Assembly (NCBI GenBank): GCA_016184365.1
Contig: JACPCW010000115.1
Location: forward strand, 1 to 61,040
DNA from: Candidatus Rokuibacteriota bacterium
GTDB lineage: Bacteria; Methylomirabilota; Methylomirabilia; Rokubacteriales; CSP1-6
DNA length: 61,040 nt
Direction of reading: 5' to 3'
In this document: positions 1 through 7,132 of the stretch, in pieces
Position numbering within the stretch: position 1 is the stretch's first letter
How the letters are laid out: each line of letters opens with the position of its first letter
Notes under the pieces: model-generated
Databases searched by the model: none
The model's input: the letters and a program-made list of their open reading frames with translations, nothing else
Told to the model about the DNA's origin: nothing
Position numbers and translations under genes: made by a program

Positions 1-1
1 C

Positions 2-355
2 CTCGTGCGCCTCCGTCATCACGCCGTCGGCAAGACGGTGGTGGCGTCGGCCTTCGTGGTCGTCGGCATGTGGCTCGAGCGCTTCATCATCGTCGTGCCC
101 ACGCTCTCGAACCCGCGCCTGCCGTTTCCCGAGGGACAGTACTGGCCGACGTGGATCGAGTGGGGAGAGATGGCGGCGAGCTTCGGTGTCTTCATCCTCT
201 TCTACGTCCTCTTCGTGAAGCTCTTCCCGATCATCTCGATCTGGGAGATCCAGGAGGGTCGCGAGGTCGGGCTCAAGGAGGTGGAGGAACGCCTGCTCAC
301 GTACCTCCCCGACGGCGCTGAGCACGAGACCATGCCCGAGCGAGAGAAGGTCTGA
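2..355 (+). CDS. NrfD/ActC-like quinone-interacting membrane subunit, C-terminal part
   Basis: Only the last ~117 codons are present; the 5' end lies outside the window. The visible part has two hydrophobic segments and the C-terminal run PIISIWEIQEG, which recalls the end of NrfD/PsrC/ActC-type membrane subunits (KLFPIISIWE is frequent in ActC/ActF). Such proteins sit in the cytoplasmic membrane and exchange electrons and protons with the quinone pool for a periplasmic Fe-S or heme partner. It is the first visible gene of an operon of heme proteins, and its TGA is one base from the next ATG. The NrfD family call is good; assignment to alternative complex III, a Qrc-like complex or another complex is open because upstream genes are missing. 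Confidence 0.75.
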   Translation, partial: LVRLRHHAVGKTVVASAFVVVGMWLERFIIVVPTLSNPRLPFPEGQYWPTWIEWGEMAASFGVFILFYVLFVKLFPIISIWEIQEGREVGLKEVEERLLTYLPDGAEHETMPEREKV

Positions 356-356
356 C

Positions 357-608
357 ATGAGTGAGCCCGAGTCCGGGTTCGATCGAAGCGTGCGGCGGAC
401 CCAGTGGATGCTGGCGGGCCTCGCCGTCCTGTTCGTCACCGGGATCGTGACGTGGATCGCGCACCTGATCCGGACGGCGTGGCGGCTCCAGGACGTCCCC
501 TCGGCGTCCATCGGGATCTCGCTGGTGGCGATCCCCGTGTTTCTCACGCTCGGGGGCGTCATCGTCTACGTCTTTGTCGGCCTCCTCACCGACCGGAGTG
601 CCAGATGA
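357..608 (+). CDS. Small two-helix membrane protein of the cytochrome operon
   Basis: An 83-residue protein with two hydrophobic segments (about residues 18-40 and 52-76) separated by a short polar linker. I do not recognise the family. It lies one base after the NrfD-like gene, and its stop codon overlaps the next ATG (ATGA at 605-608), so it is almost certainly translated with the complex. The inferred role is a small accessory or anchoring subunit of the membrane redox complex; no cofactor ligands are visible. Confidence 0.7.
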   Translation: MSEPESGFDRSVRRTQWMLAGLAVLFVTGIVTWIAHLIRTAWRLQDVPSASIGISLVAIPVFLTLGGVIVYVFVGLLTDRSAR

Positions 609-1867
609 GACGCCGGGTCCTGATCGCGGCGCTCGGTCTCGCGCTCGCGGGCCTGCTGCTCGGCGCGGAAGACGCGCGTGCGGGTCACGAGAGCCTCGGG
701 GCGCTGCTCCCCGGCAGCGCCCTCGAGGGGAGCCGGCTCTTCGCCGGCAAAGGATGCCTCGGGTGTCACAGCGTCCACGGCGCGGGCGGCACCGCCGGGC
801 CCGATCTCGGTCGCGGGATCCTGAACCGACCGCTCCTCGAGATCGCCGCCGTCACCTGGAACCACGCGCCCGGGATGGAGCACGTCCTGCACGAGAAGCG
901 GCTCGCGCGGCCGACGTTCGCGCCCGCGGAGATGGCGAGCCTGCTCTCCTTCCTCTATTACCTGGGCTCGCTCGATCCTCCGGGCGACCGTGACCGCGGC
1001 GCTGCGCTCTTCCGCGACAAGGGCTGCCAGGCGTGCCACAGCGTGGGCAAGGACGGCGGCCGGATCGGTCCCGATCTCACACGCTACGGCCGCTATGCCT
1101 CGCCGCTCTATCTGACGGCCGCGCTGTGGAACCGCGGCCGGGCGATGGCCGAGGCGATGGAGGCGCGGAAGATGGTGCGCCCCGTCTTCCAGGGCAACGA
1201 CATCCCCGACCTCCTCGCCCATCTCCGGAGCGCCAGCGGGAGCACCGAACGGATCTACGCGCCCCCGGGGAACCCGAAGCGCGGAGAGGCGCTCTTCCGC
1301 GAGCGGCACTGCATGGAGTGCCACGCGGTGCGAGGTCATGGCGGCAAGGTCGGTCCCGATCTCGCCGTGGTGCTCCGCGGCAGTCTCATGCGGATCGCGG
1401 GGACGATGTGGAACCACGGACCACGCATGTGGGCGCGAATGGCCGAGCGCCGGATCGACGTTCCCTCGTTCACCACCGAGGAGATGTCCGACCTCGTCAG
1501 CTACCTCTACTTTTTCCAGTTCATCGACCCACCGGGGAATGCGCGGCGGGGCCTCGTCGTCTACCGCGAGAAGCGCTGCGGGACCTGCCACGGGCCGGAA
1601 GCCTCGAAGCCGGTCGCGCCGCCGTTCACGGCGGTGGTGGAAAAGCTCGAGACGCCGCTCGGCGTGATCACGGCGATGTGGAACCACGCGGGGCGCATGG
1701 CCGAGATCATGACCGAGGAGAACGTGGCGTGGCCGCTCCTGAGGAGCGGCGAGATGGCCGATCTGATCGCGTACCTGCTGGAGGCGCACGGCGCGGAAGG
1801 CCCGGTGCCCGGGCGGAAGGGCGCGACCGCGCCGAACGCAGCCAGAGAATCTCGCGTGACGAAGTAA
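605..1867 (+). CDS. Tandem-repeat tetraheme c-type cytochrome (paralogue 1)
   Basis: A 420-residue exported protein with an N-terminal signal peptide (hydrophobic residues ~5-22, then Ala-rich cleavage region). It has four CxxCH heme sites at Cys51, 141, 236 and 325, a regular spacing of about 90-95 residues. Each unit reads CxxCHSV-x-GxGG-xx-GPDL, then W-N-(H/R)-xxx-M, then an EM-xx-L-xx-LYxL helix and DPPG-xx-xRG. The Met of WNHxxxM is the likely distal heme ligand of each domain (inference). The start at 605 is chosen because it gives a signal peptide and the 4-bp overlap with the upstream stop. It is paralogous to the gene at 2287 and would act as a periplasmic electron wire for the membrane complex. 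I do not recognise a named family beyond cytochrome c class I-like domains. Confidence 0.85.
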   Translation: MRRRVLIAALGLALAGLLLGAEDARAGHESLGALLPGSALEGSRLFAGKGCLGCHSVHGAGGTAGPDLGRGILNRPLLEIAAVTWNHAPGMEHVLHEKRLARPTFAPAEMASLLSFLYYLGSLDPPGDRDRGAALFRDKGCQACHSVGKDGGRIGPDLTRYGRYASPLYLTAALWNRGRAMAEAMEARKMVRPVFQGNDIPDLLAHLRSASGSTERIYAPPGNPKRGEALFRERHCMECHAVRGHGGKVGPDLAVVLRGSLMRIAGTMWNHGPRMWARMAERRIDVPSFTTEEMSDLVSYLYFFQFIDPPGNARRGLVVYREKRCGTCHGPEASKPVAPPFTAVVEKLETPLGVITAMWNHAGRMAEIMTEENVAWPLLRSGEMADLIAYLLEAHGAEGPVPGRKGATAPNAARESRVTK

Positions 1868-1881
1868 AGGGAGGACCGACG

Positions 1882-2223
1882 ATGCGTCTCTTTGCGACAG
1901 GGGTGGCTTGGCTCGGCGCGCTCGTGCTGGCAACGACGGCGATGGCGGCCGACGCGGACCTCGGCAAGAAGCTGTGGGCCCAGAAGTGTGCCATGTGTCA
2001 CGGCGCCGACGGGAAGGGTGACGCCAAGATGGCCGAGAGGCTCAAGGCCAAGATACCGGGCCTCGGGACTTCGGCGGGCAAGACCGACTCGGAGCTCCTG
2101 AAGGCGATTGCGGACGGCAAGCGCCCGATGCCGGCGTTCGGCAAGAGCCTGAAGTCCGAGGAGCTCGAGGCTGTGTTGCAGCACGCGAAGGGGCTCGCGA
2201 AGCGGCTCGCGGCCGGGAAGTAG
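1882..2223 (+). CDS. Monoheme class I cytochrome c
   Basis: A 113-residue periplasmic cytochrome c with a signal peptide ending near AMAAD. It has one CAMCH heme motif followed by GADGKGD, and a C-terminal Met in RPMPAFGKSL that is the probable sixth ligand. This is the usual small soluble cytochrome c layout. The ribosome-binding sequence GGGAGGA (1869-1875) precedes the ATG at 1882. Sitting between two tetraheme paralogues, it is the best candidate for the diffusible carrier that shuttles electrons between this complex and a terminal oxidase or another periplasmic enzyme. Confidence 0.88.
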   Translation: MRLFATGVAWLGALVLATTAMAADADLGKKLWAQKCAMCHGADGKGDAKMAERLKAKIPGLGTSAGKTDSELLKAIADGKRPMPAFGKSLKSEELEAVLQHAKGLAKRLAAGK

Positions 2224-2286
2224 GGGCGTGACCGCCGGCGGCGCGACCGCGCTCCGCCCGGCGGCGGCCCGGGGGAGGAGTGTGCG

Positions 2287-3480
2287 ATGAACAGGGCCAC
2301 CGCAGTCGTCGTCGCCACCGTCACGCTGTTGCTCGTCTGGCCGCTGTCGTCCGCATCGGCGCAACCGGTCTTCGGTCCGGGGCAGGACCCGCTCGCGGGT
2401 TCGCGCGTCTTCGGGTCCAAGCAGTGCGTCAAGTGCCACGCCGTGAACGGTGTCGGCGGTAAGGTCGGCCCCGACCTCGGCCGTGTGGCGCGTCCACGCA
2501 CGTTCTACGATCTCGCGACCGCGATGTGGAACCACCTCCCACAGATGGTGCAGCGGATGGACGCCCTCGGGATCAGCCGGCCGCGGCTCGAGGTGCGCGA
2601 GACCGAGGACCTCATCGGGTTCCTCTACACCCTCAACTACTTCGACCCGCCGGGCAACGCGCGCGCGGGCGAGCGGTACTTCGCCGAGAAGCGCTGCGTC
2701 GTCTGCCACCAGGTCGGCGGCAGCGGCGGAGTTGTCGGTCCGAACCTCGACTTCCTCAGGCAGTTCGGCTCGCCGATCTTCATCGTCTCCGCCATCTGGA
2801 ACCACGGGCCACAGATGACCGAGGCCATGAAGGCGCGGAAGATCGAGCGGCCCGCCTTCATCGGTCCCGAGCTGCAAGACCTCATCGCGTACCTCGCGCC
2901 CGCCTCCGCCGGTCCGCAAGAGGGGCCCGTCTACGTGCTGCCGGGCCGTGCGCCCGAGGGCAAGCGCCTCTTCAGGGACAAGCGTTGTATCGAGTGCCAC
3001 AGCGTCGGCGGCCAGGGCGGACGCGTCGGGCCGGACCTCGTCGGGCGCGGCCTTCGGCGGAGCCTGGTCGAATTCGCCGCCGCGATGTGGAACAAGGCGC
3101 CGGCGATGGCAGCCGCGATGAAGCCGCGCGAGATCGCGGTGCCCCAGCTCCGGGCCGAGGAGATGGCCGACATCGTCGCGTACCTCTACTCGGTCGGGTA
3201 CTTCGCGGAGCCGGGCAACGTCGCCAACGGGCGGAAGGTCGCGTCCGAGAAAGCGTGCCTCCGCTGCCACGCCGCCTCCGGCGAACGAGGCAAGAGCGCT
3301 TCCGATCTGGCACGCGCCAAGAGCCTCGACTCGCCGGCGGCCGTGATCTCCGCCCTGTGGAACCACGCCGTCGTCGCGCCGCCGACCGGTCGCGGTCAAA
3401 AGAGCGCGTGGCCTGAGCTTGGCGCCGAGGACATGGCGGATCTGGTGGCCTTCCTCCAGTCCCTCCGTGTCGCGCGATGA
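2287..3480 (+). CDS. Tandem-repeat tetraheme c-type cytochrome (paralogue 2)
   Basis: A 397-residue exported protein, paralogous to the one at 605. A signal peptide (to about ASAQP) is followed by four CxxCH heme sites at Cys47, 137, 234 and 324, almost the same positions as in the paralogue. Domains 1-3 carry the WN(H/K)xxxM motif; the fourth reads WNHAVVAPP and has lost the Met, so that heme may be His/His, five-coordinate or differently ligated (inference). The last bases overlap the following cupredoxin start by 4 bp. Two near-identical domain architectures in one operon imply duplication of the whole tetraheme gene after the four-domain form existed. Confidence 0.85.
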   Translation: MNRATAVVVATVTLLLVWPLSSASAQPVFGPGQDPLAGSRVFGSKQCVKCHAVNGVGGKVGPDLGRVARPRTFYDLATAMWNHLPQMVQRMDALGISRPRLEVRETEDLIGFLYTLNYFDPPGNARAGERYFAEKRCVVCHQVGGSGGVVGPNLDFLRQFGSPIFIVSAIWNHGPQMTEAMKARKIERPAFIGPELQDLIAYLAPASAGPQEGPVYVLPGRAPEGKRLFRDKRCIECHSVGGQGGRVGPDLVGRGLRRSLVEFAAAMWNKAPAMAAAMKPREIAVPQLRAEEMADIVAYLYSVGYFAEPGNVANGRKVASEKACLRCHAASGERGKSASDLARAKSLDSPAAVISALWNHAVVAPPTGRGQKSAWPELGAEDMADLVAFLQSLRVAR

Positions 3481-4187
3481 TCAGGTGGTTCCTCGCCGTT
3501 TTGGCGCTCGCGCTGTTCGTGGCGGCGCCGCCGGTCGACGCCGGCGACATCGCCGGCGTCGTGCGCGTCAAAGGCTCGATCCCGCCGGCCGACGTCGTTC
3601 GCGCGACCACGGACCTCGCGGTGTGCGGGGCCGCGTCGCGAGCCGCGATCCCGGTCAGGCTCGGGTCCGACAACGCCCTCGCGGATGCCGTTGCGTTCAT
3701 CGCCCACGAGCGCCTCGACGACTGGCGGGTGCCGTCCACGACGTTCGTGATGGACCAGCGCGGCTGTGAGTTCGTGCCGCGGATCCTCGTCATCCCTCCC
3801 GGCGCGACGCTCGAGGTACGAAACAGCGATCGTTCGCTCCACAACTTCCACACGCTGAGCGAGCTCAATCCGCGCATGAACTTCGCGCAGCGAGCTGGCG
3901 GCCGCCCGCGGCAGGTGCGCTTCGAGCAGCCCGAGTTCGTGCCAGTGATCTGTGACGTCCACGGAACGGGCTTCATGCGCGCCTGGATCGTCGTTGCCGC
4001 ACACCCCTATTACGCCGTGACCGACACGAACGGGCAGTTTCGGCTGCCCGGCGTCCCGCAGGGACCGCACACGCTGGCCGTGTGGCACGAGCGGCTCGGC
4101 CGCGTGACAGTGCCGGTAACCGTCGGCGCCGAGGGAGAGGTTCGGCTCGACATCCTCTTCCCGGGCGCCGCCGCGGAACAGAAGTGA
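3477..4187 (+). CDS. Exported cupredoxin-like protein with C-terminal beta-sandwich tail
   Basis: A 236-residue protein with a signal peptide (residues ~1-22). The central domain has a type-1-copper-like ligand set: His122 and/or His125 in the SLHNFH segment, and Cys159-x2-His162-x4-Met167, the C-x2-H-x4-M spacing of plastocyanins. The C-terminal ~60 residues (TDTNGQFRLPGVPQGPHTL) look like a carboxypeptidase-regulatory or Ig-like beta domain. It probably binds copper and shuttles electrons with the neighbouring cytochromes. The start overlaps the tetraheme stop, supporting cotranscription. Copper binding is inferred from ligand spacing only. Confidence 0.75.
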   Translation: MIRWFLAVLALALFVAAPPVDAGDIAGVVRVKGSIPPADVVRATTDLAVCGAASRAAIPVRLGSDNALADAVAFIAHERLDDWRVPSTTFVMDQRGCEFVPRILVIPPGATLEVRNSDRSLHNFHTLSELNPRMNFAQRAGGRPRQVRFEQPEFVPVICDVHGTGFMRAWIVVAAHPYYAVTDTNGQFRLPGVPQGPHTLAVWHERLGRVTVPVTVGAEGEVRLDILFPGAAAEQK

Positions 4188-4200
4188 AAGGAGATCCTCG

Positions 4201-5565
4201 ATGACAAGCGCTCATGGCCGCATCGGCCTCAAGAAAGTCGTGCTGCTGGTCACCGCGATCGTGGGAATCGGCGCGGCGCTCGTCTGGGCGTCGTCCGAGG
4301 TGGCGGGTCCCCGCCCGTTCACGTTCCCGGGGGACTGGAGCAAGGTCCCGTCGAAGACCATCACCCTCTTCTATCCTGCGCAGGCGTCCTGGGAGTTCCT
4401 GGTGAGCCCGGAGCACCCGGGAGCCGAGCCGCTCAAGACCGGCCAGGTCGCCTGCGCGACCTGCCATGAAGGCCGGCAGGCCGAGCTTGGCGCGAGCCTG
4501 GTCAAGCACGCGAAACTGGAGCCCGACCCGATTGCTGGAAAGCGTCCGACCCTGGACCTTTCGGTCAAGGCCGCCTTCGACGCTCAGTACGTGTACTTCC
4601 GGTTCGAGTGGGAGAGCCGGGAGCCCGGGGTCACCCACACGCTCTGGCGCTATGACGGCAAGAAGTGGGTCAGGTGGGGCGGACCCAAGCCCGATGTCTC
4701 GAAGAAGGGCGTCCCGCCCAGCTACGAGGACCGGCTCGCCGTCCTCATTGGCGAGCCCGACACGATTCCCGCGTACGACGGAGCCCAGGTGACGTTCTCT
4801 CAGGCCGGGTGCTTCATCACCTGCCACAACAGCATGCGCGCCATGCCGAAAGAGCCTTCGAAGCAGGCCCTCAGCGCGCATCCCTACTGGGGCGCGGCGG
4901 GCAAGAAGCGGGACGATATTCGCAAGTATCTCCTCATCAGTCGCACCGCCCAGGACGAGGCGGGGGCTTGGGACAAGGTGAAGACCCCGCAGGAACTCGA
5001 AGCGCTCCGCAAGGCCGGGAAGTTCCTGGACCTCTGGCAGTGGCGCGCGGCCCGCTCCAACCCGCTCGGTCATGCGGGCGACGACTACGTCCTCGACTAC
5101 CGGTGGTTCGACAAGGGCAAGAACACCTTCACGTCGCCCGGGGAGCCCAAGTGGATGTACGACAGGACCACGATGGGCTTCTCGGCCATTCCGGAGGCCG
5201 ATCTTCCGAAGATGCTCGAGAAGTTTCCCCTGATCACGGGAAAGAACGCGGTTGCCTTCGACCCGGCCGCATCGTTCAAGGAGGGCGACATCCTGCCGCA
5301 CCCCGTGCTCCAGGCGCCGACCGAGAGCATCGCAGACGTCCTCGCTCACGGGGTCTGGAAGGACGGGAAATGGACAGTGGAGCTCAGACGGAAGCTCAAC
5401 ACCGATCAGCCCGATGACAAGGCGCTGGTGCCCGGCAAAGTCTATGACATCGGGTTTTCTGTCTTCGAGGATCGAGTCTCGAACCGCCGCCACCTCGTCA
5501 CGTTGCCTCCGGTGACGCTGGGTCTCGGGGTCGACGCGGACATCAAAGCGGTCAAGGTGCCGTAG
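4201..5565 (+). CDS. EB_dh-type (ethylbenzene dehydrogenase gamma-like) diheme cytochrome
   Basis: A 454-residue protein with an N-terminal membrane anchor or uncleaved signal (about residues 11-31). It has a normal CATCH heme site at Cys85 and a second site CFITCH at Cys204, which is CX3CH rather than CX2CH. The surrounding sequence resembles the heme-binding EB_dh domain family found with type II molybdoenzymes and in stand-alone cytochromes. A strong AAAGGAG precedes the ATG. It is the last gene of the operon and is followed by a hairpin terminator. It may be the docking point between this operon's cytochromes and a molybdoenzyme such as that at 11207-17457 (inference). Confidence 0.75.
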   Translation: MTSAHGRIGLKKVVLLVTAIVGIGAALVWASSEVAGPRPFTFPGDWSKVPSKTITLFYPAQASWEFLVSPEHPGAEPLKTGQVACATCHEGRQAELGASLVKHAKLEPDPIAGKRPTLDLSVKAAFDAQYVYFRFEWESREPGVTHTLWRYDGKKWVRWGGPKPDVSKKGVPPSYEDRLAVLIGEPDTIPAYDGAQVTFSQAGCFITCHNSMRAMPKEPSKQALSAHPYWGAAGKKRDDIRKYLLISRTAQDEAGAWDKVKTPQELEALRKAGKFLDLWQWRAARSNPLGHAGDDYVLDYRWFDKGKNTFTSPGEPKWMYDRTTMGFSAIPEADLPKMLEKFPLITGKNAVAFDPAASFKEGDILPHPVLQAPTESIADVLAHGVWKDGKWTVELRRKLNTDQPDDKALVPGKVYDIGFSVFEDRVSNRRHLVTLPPVTLGLGVDADIKAVKVP

Positions 5566-5594
5566 CGTTCACGCCGACGCGCTGGCGCTTTCAG

Positions 5595-5624
5595 GAGAGG
5601 GCGGGGAGCGACACCCGCCCTCTC
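5595..5624 (+). terminator. Hairpin terminator after the cytochrome operon
   Basis: A perfect 11-bp inverted repeat (GAGAGGGCGGG at 5595-5605, CCCGCCCTCTC at 5614-5624) with an 8-nt loop begins 30 bp after the EB_dh gene stop. There is no clear T-tract, so it is either a GC-rich terminator working without one or an mRNA-protecting hairpin. Confidence 0.55.
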
Positions 5625-5812
5625 GGCAACGGCTCCGGGTTACCGATACGCCTGCCCTCCCGCGATGAGCGCGCAACGAGGGACCATCGGGGACGGCGCC
5701 CCCGCAAAAGCAATGGCTTGCGACACGGACAACTACCGGTCTCAGCGCAGCCGATCGCCGCGCCGGGGCGATTGAGCCTCAGCGGGGTGGCAGCACCCCG
5801 GGAGTTGGCGTG

Positions 5813-6976
5813 TCAGCCGACGAGCGCGGCGGCCACCGCCGTCGCCACGACCACCGCCCACGGCGGCACCTTCCAGAACGCGAGCGCCGCGAACGCGGCG
5901 AGGGCGAGCGCGACGTCAGGCGGTGTCTCGATCGCGCTCGTCCACACCGGCGTGTAGAGCGCGGCCAGCAGCAGACCGACCACGCCGGCGTTGACGCCGG
6001 CGAGCGCCGCGCGCATCTGGCGATTGGCGCGCAGCGCGTTCCAGAACGGCAGCGTGCCGACGACGAGGAGGAACGCGGGCAGGAAGATCGTGACGAGCGC
6101 CAGCGTCGCGCCGGCGATCCCGTTCGGCGGCTGCTGCATCACCGCGCCGAGATAGGCCGCGAACGTGAAGAGCGGCCCGGGCACCGCCTGCGCGGCGCCG
6201 TATCCCGCGACGAACGCGGCATTCGACACCCAGCCGGGCTCGACGACCTCCGCGTGCAGCAGCGGCAGCACGACGTGCCCGCCGCCGAAGACGAGCGAGC
6301 CGGCGCGGTAGAAGCTGTCTGCGACACCGAGCCACCGTGCGTCGTCGATCTCCACGGCGATCGGCAGGAGGACGAGCAGCGCGAAGAAGATCACGAGCGC
6401 CGCGACGGCGACGCCGCGTCCGACCCGCAGCGCCGGCGCCTGACCGTCGGCGGTGGCACCGATGGCCACGACGCGCCATCCGATCAGGCCGGCGGCGGCG
6501 ATCATCACGACCTGGGCGAGCGCGCCGTGCCACGTGAGCGCGGCAATCGCGACGCCGATCGCCAGCGTCGCGCGCGTCCGGTCCGGCGCCAGCGAGCGCG
6601 CCATCCCCCACACCGCCTGCGCGACGACCGCGACGGCGCAGACCTTCAGGCCATGAAGCCAGGCCGCATCGGCCGTCGAGAACGCGGCGAGGCCGTAGGC
6701 GAAGATGACGAGCGCGATCGCGGACGGCAGCGTGAAGCCGACCCAGGCCACCACCGCCCCTGGAATGCCGGCGCGCAGGATGCCGATGGCCATCCCGACC
6801 TGGCTCGACGCCGGACCGGGCAGGAACTGGCAGAGCGCGACGAGGTCGGCATAGGTCGCCTCGTCGAGCCACTTCCGCCGCGCGACGTATTCCTCGCGGA
6901 AGTAGCCGAGATGCGCGACAGGGCCGCCGAACGACGTGAGTCCGAGACGCAGCGCGACGAGGAAGACCTCGAGCAC
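5813..6976 (-). CDS. chrA: Chromate transporter, long (two-domain) CHR family
   Basis: A 387-residue polytopic membrane protein with the CHR-family internal duplication. The N-terminal half has LTSFGGPVAHLGYFREEYV and QFLPGPASSQVGMAIG; the second half has the matching SLVFGGGHVVLPLL and AVPGPLFTFAAYLGA. Both FGGP/FGGGH and PGP motifs are signatures of ChrA, which expels chromate from the cytoplasm. The GTG start at 6976 is preceded 6 nt upstream by TAGAAT, so the transcript may be leaderless. It is divergent from the hybrid kinase. Substrate could be another oxyanion, since many CHR proteins are untested. Confidence 0.9.
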   Translation of the reverse strand: MLEVFLVALRLGLTSFGGPVAHLGYFREEYVARRKWLDEATYADLVALCQFLPGPASSQVGMAIGILRAGIPGAVVAWVGFTLPSAIALVIFAYGLAAFSTADAAWLHGLKVCAVAVVAQAVWGMARSLAPDRTRATLAIGVAIAALTWHGALAQVVMIAAAGLIGWRVVAIGATADGQAPALRVGRGVAVAALVIFFALLVLLPIAVEIDDARWLGVADSFYRAGSLVFGGGHVVLPLLHAEVVEPGWVSNAAFVAGYGAAQAVPGPLFTFAAYLGAVMQQPPNGIAGATLALVTIFLPAFLLVVGTLPFWNALRANRQMRAALAGVNAGVVGLLLAALYTPVWTSAIETPPDVALALAAFAALAFWKVPPWAVVVATAVAAALVG

Positions 6977-6982
6977 CCGGCG

Positions 6983-6988
6983 ATTCTA
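6983..6988 (-). promoter_or_regulatory. -10 element (TAGAAT), leaderless chrA
   Basis: TAGAAT on the minus strand lies 6 nt before the GTG start of chrA, a spacing that would place transcription initiation at or beside the start codon. No clear -35 box was identified. Confidence 0.4.
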
Positions 6989-7117
6989 GCGCCCTGGCGA
7001 CGATGACCGCAGTGCAAAGGGCAGGGCACACCGAGGCGCGCGCGCCCCACCGCCGGAATACGTCCGTGACGTAAGCCCGCGTCAATGCACGCCGTTCAGC
7101 ACGGCATACCTGTTGCT

Positions 7118-7123
7118 TAGGCT
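7118..7123 (+). promoter_or_regulatory. -10 element (TAGGCT), leaderless kinase gene
   Basis: TAGGCT lies 9 nt upstream of the ATG at 7133 and there is no Shine-Dalgarno sequence between them. Position and sequence match the other leaderless-type starts in this window. Confidence 0.4.
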
Positions 7124-7132
7124 CTGGGGCTC

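Noticed and set aside
404..604. Upstream extension of the first tetraheme gene
   Set aside because: The extension is in another frame of the small membrane protein and would bury the signal peptide; the ATG at 605 overlaps the previous stop.
5566..5812. Search for a gene between the cytochrome operon and chrA
   Set aside because: Only a hairpin terminator is evident; short frames there lack start signals and motifs.
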